64,000 nt of DNA, from NCBI RefSeq assembly GCF_007827815.1, contig NZ_VITH01000014.1, positions 62,001 to 126,000 of the forward strand, in the 5' to 3' direction. Under the pieces are notes generated by a model, which made no database searches, was not told the DNA's origin, and worked only from the letters and a program-made list of their open reading frames with translations. Positions 35,610 to 45,154 of this stretch are shown piece after piece (within the stretch, counting starts at the first letter, position 1; each line of letters begins with the position of its first letter). The stretch comes from Azospirillum brasilense (lineage in GTDB: Bacteria; Pseudomonadota; Alphaproteobacteria; Azospirillales; Azospirillaceae). Position numbers and translations under genes: made by a program.

Positions 35610-36257
35610 TTACGCCTGATCCAGGGTGATGCCTTCGATCAGGTCGCCCACGTCGTCGCAGCGGTCGGTGACGGCCTCCAGCAGTTCGTAGACCTCGCGG
35701 CGGCCCAGGAAGTCGATCATCTCCGGGCGCTCGGCGATCAGCGACTTCATGGCGTCGCGCAGGATCTCGTCGGCTTCGTCCTCCAGGTCGGAGATCTGGC
35801 CGCAGATGTGCAGGATGCGGTCGGCGTGGACGGAGATCTTGGTCAAGAGCGGCATGACCTCGGACAGCAGGGCCGCCTGTTTGCGGCCGATCGCCGCCAT
35901 GCGCATCATCCGGTCGTCGAAGGTCTCGATGCCGTAGAGCGCGGCGAGGCCCGGCACCTCGTCCATCAGGTCGATGCAGTCGTCGAGCGCGTTGATGAGC
36001 GCCTGGATCTCCGACCGGTCGAAGGGGGTGATGAAGGCGCGGTGCAGCCCACGCCCGGCGTCCTTGGCGACGCGGTCGGCGTCCTTCTCGATCCGCTTCA
36101 GCGTGGCGGTGCGGTCGGCGCGCTCCTCCGGACCGGCCTGCATGACGGCTTCCAGGGCGGCGGCGGCGTCAACGATGTGCCGGGCCTGCTCGATGAATTG
36201 CTCAATGACCCGCTCTTCCTTGGGCATCATGGAGCGGATGGCGCGCAGCAGCAGCAT
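35610..36257 (-). CDS. DUF47 (PhoU-like) family protein
   Basis: 215 residues, almost wholly helical, with the conserved DUF47 segments RIEKDADRVAKDAGRGLHRAFITPFDRSEI in part and ISDLEDEADEILRDAM. PhoU-like proteins bind metals at D/E-rich motifs and usually regulate a PiT phosphate transporter encoded beside them; no pit gene is adjacent here. ATG 36230 is an alternative start, giving MPKEER, also seen in the family. Confidence 0.88.
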   Translation of the reverse strand: MLLLRAIRSMMPKEERVIEQFIEQARHIVDAAAALEAVMQAGPEERADRTATLKRIEKDADRVAKDAGRGLHRAFITPFDRSEIQALINALDDCIDLMDEVPGLAALYGIETFDDRMMRMAAIGRKQAALLSEVMPLLTKISVHADRILHICGQISDLEDEADEILRDAMKSLIAERPEMIDFLGRREVYELLEAVTDRCDDVGDLIEGITLDQA

Positions 36258-36422
36258 GGAAACGGTTCTCTCGGTCGGTTCTGCCGTTTCCTCTTAACGC
36301 CGGGCGTCATGAATTTGCAGCAAAAACGTCATACGGAGAGGGCCTGTCTGCCCTGACGAGGACGCCCCGCCCCGGCCCATTCCCCCGCCCCGCTCGCGGA
36401 CGAGTGGATTTTCGCTGTCTTC

Positions 36423-37331
36423 TCAAGCGCTTCGGGTGTTGCTCACGGACTGCCCAAGCAGCCATTCCCGGAACGCCACCAGCGGCGGGTGACGCGCCCG
36501 TGACGGCGGGTGGACGAGGTGATAGGCGCGGTCCGGGTTGCGGTAGGGCCGGTCGAACGCCGGGACCAGCGCCCCGTCCCGCAATTCCGCCTGCACCAGC
36601 AGGGTCGGCAGCAGCGCCACCCCCAGCCCGGTGATCGCCGCCTGGGCGGTGGTGGAGAACTGCTCGAAGAACATGCCGGCGCCTTCGTGCCGCTCGATGC
36701 CCTGGGCGGCGAACCAGTCCCGCCACGCCTCCGGGCGGCTGGTCGTGTGCAGCAGGGGCAGCGCCACGAGGTCCGCCGCCGCTCGGATCGGGTGGGCGGC
36801 CAGGAAGGACGGGGCGCAGAGCGGCAGGACCTCCTCCTCCATCAGCCGCTCGCAGACGGCGCCGGGCCAGTCGGCGGCGCCGAAATGGATGGCGGCGTCC
36901 AGATCCTCCGACCGGAAGTCGAAGGGCTCCATCTTCGTCATGAAATGGATGATGACCTGCGGGTGCGCCGCCTGGAAAGCGGGCAGGCGCGGCACCAGCC
37001 AGCGCGTGCCGAAGGTCGGCAGAACGGCCAGCTTCAGCACGCCGCCCTGCGGCGCGGTCATGACCCTGAGCGTCGCTGCGCCCACCCGGTGCAGCGCCTC
37101 GCGCACCTCAGCCGCGTAGGATTCGCCGGCCGGGGTCAGGGTCACGCGCTGGTCGCGGCGCACGAACAGCGGAACGCCGAGCTGGTCCTCCAGCGCCTTG
37201 ATCTGGCGGCTGACGGCGCCCTGGGTCAGCGCCAGCTCCTGCGCCGCGGCGGTGAAGCTGCCGGTGCGCGCCGCCGCCTCGAAGGCGGAGAGCGCGCTCA
37301 TGGAGGGGAGAAGGCGGCGTTGCAGACCCAT
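36423..37331 (-). CDS. LysR-family regulator, GcvA-like subgroup
   Basis: 302 residues. N-terminus LPSMSALSAFEAAARTGSFTAAAQEL with HTH TQGAVSRQIKALEDQLG is typical of the GcvA/TrpI branch. The effector domain is complete. It is divergent from the ThDP enzyme gene (37441), with about 110 bp between, so it likely regulates that gene and perhaps the aldehyde dehydrogenase beyond. Confidence 0.9.
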   Translation of the reverse strand: MGLQRRLLPSMSALSAFEAAARTGSFTAAAQELALTQGAVSRQIKALEDQLGVPLFVRRDQRVTLTPAGESYAAEVREALHRVGAATLRVMTAPQGGVLKLAVLPTFGTRWLVPRLPAFQAAHPQVIIHFMTKMEPFDFRSEDLDAAIHFGAADWPGAVCERLMEEEVLPLCAPSFLAAHPIRAAADLVALPLLHTTSRPEAWRDWFAAQGIERHEGAGMFFEQFSTTAQAAITGLGVALLPTLLVQAELRDGALVPAFDRPYRNPDRAYHLVHPPSRARHPPLVAFREWLLGQSVSNTRSA

Positions 37332-37440
37332 GGGTCATGACTATAGCTCATGACCTGGGGAAAGAAAGTCGGTTGCGCGGGGCGGGGCCTGCCGCCAGAT
37401 TGAGGAGGATTTGAACGCCCAGCCGAGGAACGAGCGCGCC

Positions 37441-39111
37441 ATGCAGACCAATGGCAAGACCGGAGGCCAGTTGATCGTCGAGGCGCTGGAGGCGCAGGGC
37501 GTCGAGCGCGTGTTCTGCGTGCCGGGCGAAAGCTACCTCGCCGTGCTGGACGCGCTGCACGATTCCCCGATCCGCACGATCAACGCCCGCCACGAGAGCG
37601 GTGCGGCCATGATGGCGGAGGCCGAGGGCAAGCTGACCGGCCGGCCGGGCATCTGCTTCGTCACCCGCGGCCCCGGCGCCACCAACGCCGCGCCGGGCGT
37701 CCATGTGGCGCAGCAGGACTCCACCCCGATGATCCTGTTCATCGGCCAGATCGAGCGCGGCATGCGCGGGCGCGACGCCTTCCAGGAGGTCGACTACACG
37801 CTCATGTTCGGCGGCATGGCCAAGTGGGTCGCCGAGATCGACAGCGCCGACCGCGTGCCGGAGATGGTCAGCCGCGCCTTCCACACGGCACTCGCCGGCC
37901 GCCCCGGCCCGGTCGTCCTGGTGCTGCCGGAGGACATGCTGGTGGAGACGGCGGATGTTGCCGTCGCCCGCCCGGCCCAGCCGGTGGACAGCGCCCCGAC
38001 TCCCGCCCAGGTCGCCGAGGTCGGACGTCTGCTCGCCGGGGCGAAGCGCCCGCTGGTCATCGCCGGCGGCTCCCGCTGGACCGAGGACGCGGTGGCCTCG
38101 CTGCACGTCTTCGCCGAGACCTTCGCGCTGCCGGTGGCCGTCACCTTCCGCCGCCAGATGCTGTTCGACCACACGCATCCGAACTACGCGGGCGACATCG
38201 GGCTGGGCATCAACCCGAAGCTGGTCGCCCTGGTGAAGGACGCCGACGTGATCCTGCTGCTTGGCGGCCGCTTCTCGGAGGTGCCGTCGCAGAGCTACGG
38301 GCTGCTCGGGATCCCGGAGACCGGCAAGACGCTGATCCACGTCCATCCCGGGCCGGAGGAGCTGGGCCGCGTATACAACCCCGACCTCGCCATCAACGCC
38401 ACGCCGGGAGGCTTCCTCGACGCCGTGGCCGGGCTGGAGGCGCCGGCCTCCCCCGCCTGGGCCGGTCGGGCCGAGGCCGCGCACGCCGCCTACACCGCCT
38501 GGAGCGAGCCGCCGGCCACCATCCCCGGCGATGTCCAGATGGGCGCCGTCATGTCCTGGCTGCGCGACACCCTGCCCGACGACGCCATCCTGACCAACGG
38601 CGCCGGCAACTACGCCACCTGGATCCACCGCTTCTGGCGCTTCCGCCGCTTCGCCACCCAGGCGGCGCCGGTCTGCGGGTCGATGGGCTACGGCCTGCCC
38701 GCCGCCGTCGCGGCCAAGCTGCTCCACCCGGAGCGGGACGTGGTCTGCTTCGCCGGCGACGGCTGCTTCCAGATGACCGGTCTGGAGTTCGGCACCGCCG
38801 TGCAGGAGGGCGCCAACCTCATCGTGCTGGTCATCGACAACGGCATGTACGGCACCATCCGCATGCACCAGGAGCGCGATTATCCAGGCCGCGTGTCCGG
38901 CACCGCCCTGACCAACCCGGACTTCGCGGCCCTCGCCCGCGCCTATGGCGGCCATGGCGAAACGGTGGAGCGGACGGAGGAGTTCGCCCCGGCCTTCGAG
39001 CGCGCCCGCGCCGCCGGCCGGCCGGCCCTCCTGCACGTCAAACTCGACCCCGAGGCCCTGACGCCGAACCGCAGCCTGTCCGACATCCGCGCCGCCGGGC
39101 GCCAGCGCTGA
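37441..39111 (+). CDS. ThDP-dependent enzyme, acetolactate synthase/2-oxoacid decarboxylase-like
   Basis: 556 residues with the three POX/AHAS-type domains: N-terminal Glu in NARHESGAAMMAEAEGK, central domain, and C-terminal ThDP site GDGCFQMTG...VIDNGMYGT. It differs from anabolic IlvB in the N-terminal FCVPGESYLAVLDAL segment typical of uncharacterised catabolic homologues. A carboligase or 2-oxoacid decarboxylase activity is likely; the nearby aldehyde dehydrogenase (39293-40795) suggests an aldehyde product. ATG 37441 follows GAGGAACG; a TTG at 37411 is in frame but unsupported. Confidence 0.8.
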   Translation: MQTNGKTGGQLIVEALEAQGVERVFCVPGESYLAVLDALHDSPIRTINARHESGAAMMAEAEGKLTGRPGICFVTRGPGATNAAPGVHVAQQDSTPMILFIGQIERGMRGRDAFQEVDYTLMFGGMAKWVAEIDSADRVPEMVSRAFHTALAGRPGPVVLVLPEDMLVETADVAVARPAQPVDSAPTPAQVAEVGRLLAGAKRPLVIAGGSRWTEDAVASLHVFAETFALPVAVTFRRQMLFDHTHPNYAGDIGLGINPKLVALVKDADVILLLGGRFSEVPSQSYGLLGIPETGKTLIHVHPGPEELGRVYNPDLAINATPGGFLDAVAGLEAPASPAWAGRAEAAHAAYTAWSEPPATIPGDVQMGAVMSWLRDTLPDDAILTNGAGNYATWIHRFWRFRRFATQAAPVCGSMGYGLPAAVAAKLLHPERDVVCFAGDGCFQMTGLEFGTAVQEGANLIVLVIDNGMYGTIRMHQERDYPGRVSGTALTNPDFAALARAYGGHGETVERTEEFAPAFERARAAGRPALLHVKLDPEALTPNRSLSDIRAAGRQR

Positions 39112-39122
39112 CCACTTTAAGT

Positions 39123-39244
39123 ACCCTCTCCCCTCCGGGGAGAGGGTTAGGGTGAGGGGGTTGCCCTTGTGCCGGACATTCCGTTACGCACATCCCCCTC
39201 ACCGGCCCTCCGGGCCACCCTCTCCCCAGAGGGGAGAGGGTTAC
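39123..39244. repeat. Intergenic palindromic repeat pair (REP-like)
   Basis: Two inverted modules: CCCTCTCCCCTCCGGGGAGAGGG plus GTGAGGGGG at 39123-39160 and the reverse-oriented counterpart CCCCCTCACC...CCCTCTCC...GGAGAGGG at 39193-39244. Each module is a hairpin and the two together form a larger cruciform. This type of element is dispersed in many GC-rich proteobacterial genomes. Confidence 0.75.
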
Positions 39245-39292
39245 AGTGCGCGCCACACCTCCACCGGTTGCCTTACACCGAGGACCTTTTCC

Positions 39293-40795
39293 ATGCAGCA
39301 CCGCGACCTTCTCTCCCGCCTCGGCCTTGAGCTTCCCGCCGACGGGGCCGGCCTGTCCGTCCGCTCGCCCATCGACGGCGCCGCGCTGGGCGTGGCGCCG
39401 GTCACCCCGGCGTCGGAGATTCCGGAGGTGGCCGCCCGCGCCCAGCGCGCCTTCGAGGCGTGGCGCTCCGTCCCGGCGCCGCGCCGCGGCGAGCTGGTCC
39501 GCCTGCTGGGCGAGGAGCTGCGCGACGCCAAGGAGGATCTTGGCCGTCTCGTCACGCTGGAGATGGGCAAGATCGTCCAGGAGGGGCTGGGCGAGGTCCA
39601 GGAGATGATCGACATCTGCGACTTCGCGGTCGGCCTGTCCCGCCAGCTCTACGGCCTGACCATCGCGTCGGAGCGTCCGGGCCACGCGATGCGCGAGACC
39701 TGGCACCCGATGGGCCCCTGCGCGGTGATCTCCGCCTTCAACTTCCCGGTCGCGGTCTGGGCCTGGAACGCCGCCCTGGCGCTGGTCTGCGGCGACCCGG
39801 TGATCTGGAAGCCGTCGGAGAAGACCCCGCTGACCGCGCTCGCCTGCCAGCGCATCTTCGAGCGCGCGGTGGCCCGCTTCGGCGACGCCCCGGCGGACCT
39901 GCTGCAGGTCGTCAACGGCGGCCGCGACGTCGGCGAGGCGCTGGTCGCCAGCCCGCTGGTCCCCATCGTGTCGGCCACCGGCTCGACCCGCATGGGCCGC
40001 GAGGTCGCCCTGAAGGTGGCGGAGCGCTTCGCCCGCCCGATCCTGGAGCTGGGCGGCAACAACGCCATGATCGTGGCGCCGTCGGCCGACCTCGACATGG
40101 CGGTGCGCGCCATCGTCTTCTCGGCGGTGGGCACCTGCGGCCAGCGCTGCACCACGCTGCGCCGCCTGATCGTCCACAAGGACGTGCGCGACACGCTGCT
40201 GCCGCGCCTGAAGGCCGCCTACGCCTCCGTTCCCATCGGCAACCCGCTGGAGTCCGGCGTGCTGGTCGGCCCGCTGAACGACAAGGGCGCCTATGAGGGC
40301 ATGCAGCGCGCGCTGGAGCAGGCCAAGGCCGACGGCGGCGTGGTGAGCGGCGGTAGCCGGGCGCTCGCCGACCAGTATCCGGACGCCTGGTACGTGCAGC
40401 CGGCCATCGTCGAGATGCCGGGCCAGACCGACATCGTCCGCCACGAGACCTTCGCCCCGATCCTCTACGTCCTGACCTACGAGACGTTGGAGGAGGCCAT
40501 CGCGCTGCAGAACGCGGTGCCGCAGGGCCTGTCCTCCTGCATCTTCACCACCGACATCCGCGAGGCCGAGAGCTTCCTGTCGGCGTCGGGCAGCGACTGC
40601 GGCATCGCCAACGTCAACATCGGCCCGTCGGGTGCCGAAATCGGCGGCGCCTTCGGCGGCGAGAAGGAGACGGGCGGCGGGCGCGAGTCCGGGTCCGACG
40701 CCTGGAAGGCCTACATGCGCCGCCAGACGGCCACGGTGAACTACTCCCGCTCGCTGCCGCTGGCCCAGGGGATCAAGTTCGAGATCGCCGGCTGA
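39293..40795 (+). CDS. amaB: L-piperidine-6-carboxylate / aminoadipate semialdehyde dehydrogenase (ALDH7-type)
   Basis: 500 residues. Aldehyde dehydrogenase with the NAD-binding NFPVAVWAWN stretch, Glu in LELGGNN and catalytic Cys in TCGQRCTTLRRL. The C-terminus GGEKETGGGRESGSDAWK is the hallmark of the ALDH7A1/AmaB branch, which oxidises aminoadipate semialdehyde (cyclising to piperidine-6-carboxylate) to 2-aminoadipate in lysine breakdown. GAGGACC precedes the ATG. It lies after the ThDP enzyme but a REP-like element separates them, so co-transcription is uncertain. The Lrp and lysine-dehydrogenase-like genes 11 kb upstream fit the same pathway. Confidence 0.9.
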   Translation: MQHRDLLSRLGLELPADGAGLSVRSPIDGAALGVAPVTPASEIPEVAARAQRAFEAWRSVPAPRRGELVRLLGEELRDAKEDLGRLVTLEMGKIVQEGLGEVQEMIDICDFAVGLSRQLYGLTIASERPGHAMRETWHPMGPCAVISAFNFPVAVWAWNAALALVCGDPVIWKPSEKTPLTALACQRIFERAVARFGDAPADLLQVVNGGRDVGEALVASPLVPIVSATGSTRMGREVALKVAERFARPILELGGNNAMIVAPSADLDMAVRAIVFSAVGTCGQRCTTLRRLIVHKDVRDTLLPRLKAAYASVPIGNPLESGVLVGPLNDKGAYEGMQRALEQAKADGGVVSGGSRALADQYPDAWYVQPAIVEMPGQTDIVRHETFAPILYVLTYETLEEAIALQNAVPQGLSSCIFTTDIREAESFLSASGSDCGIANVNIGPSGAEIGGAFGGEKETGGGRESGSDAWKAYMRRQTATVNYSRSLPLAQGIKFEIAG

Positions 40796-40815
40796 TCCTG
40801 CCGGGACTCAAGAAG

Positions 40816-40850
40816 AAGGCCGCCCGTTCCACCGGGCGGCCTTTTCTCTT
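40816..40850 (+). terminator. Rho-independent terminator after amaB
   Basis: AAGGCCGCCCG and CGGGCGGCCTT flank a 6-nt loop, followed by TTCTCTTT. The A-rich left side gives a partial T-tract on the other strand, so it may also serve the convergent small gene. Confidence 0.85.
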
Positions 40851-40858
40851 TGGAAAGG

Positions 40859-41056
40859 TCAGTAGGCTTCGCGCGGAAGCCGTCTTGCGGGTCGTTCGGG
40901 GGAGGTGTTGCGGCGCAGGTGCTCGGCAATGGGGGTGAGCTGTGCCAGAACCTGCTCGTGGGTCAGGCGGTCCCGGCGCAACACGGCCTGGACCACGGGA
41001 TCGTTCAACAGTTCGGCAACGCGGCAGCGCCACGTCTGCTTGGGCAGTCCGTTCAT
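40859..41056 (-). CDS. Small hypothetical protein (65 aa)
   Basis: Basic 65-residue protein starting MNGLPKQTWRCRVAELLNDP, lying between two terminators that bracket it exactly. Composition (helical first 45 residues, Arg/Pro-rich tail) suggests a small soluble protein. Family not recognised. The ribosome site (AACGAGAAC) is modest. Confidence 0.5.
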   Translation of the reverse strand: MNGLPKQTWRCRVAELLNDPVVQAVLRRDRLTHEQVLAQLTPIAEHLRRNTSPERPARRLPREAY

Positions 41057-41081
41057 TGCTGTTCTCGTTGCTTGTGGGTTG

Positions 41082-41110
41082 AAAAAACGCCGGCCCTCAC
41101 CGACCGGCGT
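41082..41110 (-). terminator. Rho-independent terminator after the EamA transporter gene
   Basis: On the minus strand ACGCCGG-(10 nt)-CCGGCGT is followed by TTTTTC. It lies 116 bp past the transporter stop and upstream of the small gene at 40859-41056. Confidence 0.85.
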
Positions 41111-41225
41111 ACGGTACGCGGAGCATGTTACAGTTCGACGCGTGCGGCCCGTGATATTTCGGGTACCTGAACGTCCTGTGTACGTGCCTCAGGCATAGGG
41201 AATTCATAAGGAAAAAGGAGACAGC

Positions 41226-42155
41226 TCAGGGTCCCTCCGCCGCGCTTTTCGCCGCCTCTTTGATCGCGGCCTCGCGCGCCCGCACCTGCTCGCGATGGAA
41301 AATGTAGATGCCGGCGGCGACGATCACCAGACCACCGGCGAGGGTCGAGGCGCTGGGCGGCTCCCCGAAGACCAGAAGGCCGTAGAGCACCGCCCAGATC
41401 AGCGTCGTGTAGCCGAAGGGCGCCACCGTCGCCGCGTCCGCCACCGAATAGGCGCGGATCAGGCAGTAATGGCTGCACGCCCCCAGCGCGCCGAGCATGA
41501 TCATCAGCGCCGCGCCCGTCAGATCCGGCGTCGTCCAGCCGAAGGGCAGCAGCAGCCCGCAGAGCACCGTCCCGGCCATGCTGGTGTAGAAGAAGGTCGT
41601 CAGCGTGGAATCGCCGCCGCGCAGCAGCCGCGTGACGATCTGGTAGAGCGCGTTGCACAGCGCGGCGGCCAGCGGCAGCAGGATCGCCCACTGGAAGACG
41701 AGGCTGGCCGGGCCGATGATGATCATCGCCCCGATGAAGCCGCCGAGCACCCCAAGGGAACGCCGCCAGCCGACCTTCTCCTTCAGGAGCGGGACCGACA
41801 GGACGGCGACCAGGACCGGCGCCACGTTGGCGATGGCCGCCACGTCGACGAAGGGCAGGATCTTGTACGACACCGCCGCCAGCAGCGTCAGAACGGCCAG
41901 CAGCGTGGAGCGGAGGATCTGCATCCCAGGGCGCTTGGCGATCAGATGGCTGGGGGAGTTCACCGCCACCACGACGAAGGCGATGGCCAGATGCACCGCG
42001 AAGCGCGCCCAGGCAACCTCCGCGAAGGGATAGGTCTGCACGAGGACGCGCAGGGTCGCGTCCTGCGTCACGAACAGAAGCGTGGTGAGCAGCATCCAGG
42101 CGATGCCCGTCCGCCCGGAGGAGCTGGCGGCCAGAGCCTTTTCGGTGGCGGTCAT
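41226..42155 (-). CDS. EamA/DMT-superfamily transporter
   Basis: 309 residues with ten predicted transmembrane helices in two EamA repeats (about 17-150 and 160-290). Features such as the ARFAVHLAIAF and PVLVAVLSVPLLKEKVG segments are typical of drug/metabolite exporters of the RhaT/YdcZ-like group. Substrate unknown. ATG 42155 is preceded by AAGGAACG at a slightly long distance. The charged tail (HREQVRAREAAIKEAAKS) is cytosolic. Confidence 0.88.
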   Translation of the reverse strand: MTATEKALAASSSGRTGIAWMLLTTLLFVTQDATLRVLVQTYPFAEVAWARFAVHLAIAFVVVAVNSPSHLIAKRPGMQILRSTLLAVLTLLAAVSYKILPFVDVAAIANVAPVLVAVLSVPLLKEKVGWRRSLGVLGGFIGAMIIIGPASLVFQWAILLPLAAALCNALYQIVTRLLRGGDSTLTTFFYTSMAGTVLCGLLLPFGWTTPDLTGAALMIMLGALGACSHYCLIRAYSVADAATVAPFGYTTLIWAVLYGLLVFGEPPSASTLAGGLVIVAAGIYIFHREQVRAREAAIKEAAKSAAEGP

Positions 42156-42336
42156 CGGGCGGGGCGTTCCTTCCTGTGGCGCGCCGGCCTTCTGCCGGAC
42201 CGGCGCGCCACACCCTGCGCCCAAGGGGCCGGACGGTCAAATGCGATGCTGGTATATCAGTACCGACCACCACCAGCACCGCCCCTCGGTTGCGCCGCGC
42301 CAGCCCTGAACAACAGGCCGGCACGGCGCAACGCCA

Positions 42337-42843
42337 TCAATGCTTGTGCTGCGTGCCGCCGGCCTGCGGCCCGCCGGCACCGCCGTGGGACGGGGCGGCG
42401 GAGCCGGCGCTCTGCACGTCCACCTGGACGGTGACCGGCCCGGCCTTCTCGAAGGTCAGGGTCAGCGGGAACGCCTTGCCCGGAGCGAGCGGCTGCTTCA
42501 GGCCGAACAGCATGACGTGCAGGCCGCCGGGCTGCAGCGCGGTCGGCGAGCCGGGCGACACCTCGATGGCGTCGACCTGACGCATCTTCATGACGCCGTT
42601 GTCCATCAGGTGGGTGTGCAGCTCCGCCTTGTCGGCGACGGGCGTGCTGGCCGACAGCAGGCGGTCGCTGTCCGGGCCGTGGGTGCTCAGCACCATGTAG
42701 GCCGAGCCGTTCGGGGCCGAGGGCGCCGTGGCGCGCGCCCAGGGATGCTCGATGTCGACCGGCCCGGCCTTGAAGCCATGGGCCAGGACGGGACCGGCGG
42801 TCAGGGCGACCAGCGCGGCGAGGAGGAGGGCGTGCTTCTTCAT
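42337..42843 (-). CDS. Periplasmic copper chaperone PCu(A)C
   Basis: 168 residues: signal peptide (about 1-22, ending GPVLAHG), PCu(A)C fold with the copper ligands in MVLSTHG, ELHTHLMDNGVMKMR and GGLHVMLFGL, and a His-rich tail (TQHKH) that can bind more copper. It delivers Cu(I) to the CuA site of cytochrome oxidase. ATG 42843 has AGGA upstream. Unusually, the frame stays open upstream for more than 600 bp (see 42844-43281), so a longer fused product is possible. Confidence 0.88.
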   Translation of the reverse strand: MKKHALLLAALVALTAGPVLAHGFKAGPVDIEHPWARATAPSAPNGSAYMVLSTHGPDSDRLLSASTPVADKAELHTHLMDNGVMKMRQVDAIEVSPGSPTALQPGGLHVMLFGLKQPLAPGKAFPLTLTFEKAGPVTVQVDVQSAGSAAPSHGGAGGPQAGGTQHKH

Positions 42844-43281
42844 GATGACGAAGTCCTGCAAAAGCGAATGCATTGGAGATCGGGTGGACAGGGCAGGACG
42901 CGTCATCGGCGGGGCACGGGCGTTCGGGCGGAACACGCTGCTGCGGCGGAGCTTGCGGGTGCGGAGCGGAAACGCGCCCAGCGCCCCGGACAGGCGCGGC
43001 GGCGGAACGCCGACGTCCACCGGGGAGAGCATCGCCGGAGGCGCGCAGCCGAGCTGGCAGCCCAGGCAATGCTCCAGATCGTGCTTGGGCTGGTCGGGCG
43101 CTCCGGGCATCCGGTCCGAGGCCCCGTCCGGGCCGCACATCGACGCCGCCCAGAAGGACTGCGCCAGACCGGCGGACAGCATGGCAACCGCCTGCCCCGG
43201 CACCTGGACCAGGATCAGCAGAAGGACGGCGGCCATCGCCGCGGCCAGCCTGGACCGCCAGCGGAACGGACGCGGACGCAT
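42844..43281 (-). other. DUF2946-like open segment in frame with the PCu(A)C gene
   Basis: From ATG 43281 this frame encodes an N-terminal membrane helix (RLAAAMAAVLLLILVQVPGQ), then MCGP and HCLGCQLGC cysteine clusters, and an RARAPP-like end typical of DUF2946 proteins, which usually stop there. Here no stop codon follows and translation would run straight into PCu(A)C, giving a 314-residue protein. Either the genes are fused, a stop was lost, or only the 42843 start is used. DUF2946 genes often sit beside copper-handling genes. Confidence 0.55.
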
Positions 43282-43477
43282 CGCAGGCGCGGCGCCGCCT
43301 TCCTCGCGATGCCCGCTCGCCCCGTCCCGCTCCCCGAAACGGAGAGGGGAGGCCGATGGCCGTGCTGACGTTGCCCCGTTCAAACCGGTTCCCATTCCAC
43401 CCACAGGACGGATGACCGGTTGTAGGCGATGTGCGTGGAGCTTGTCGAGTTGCCGCCGTTCCCTCGACACCGCAACG

Positions 43478-45145
<1,668 letters not shown>

Positions 45146-45154
45146 GCGCCGCAG

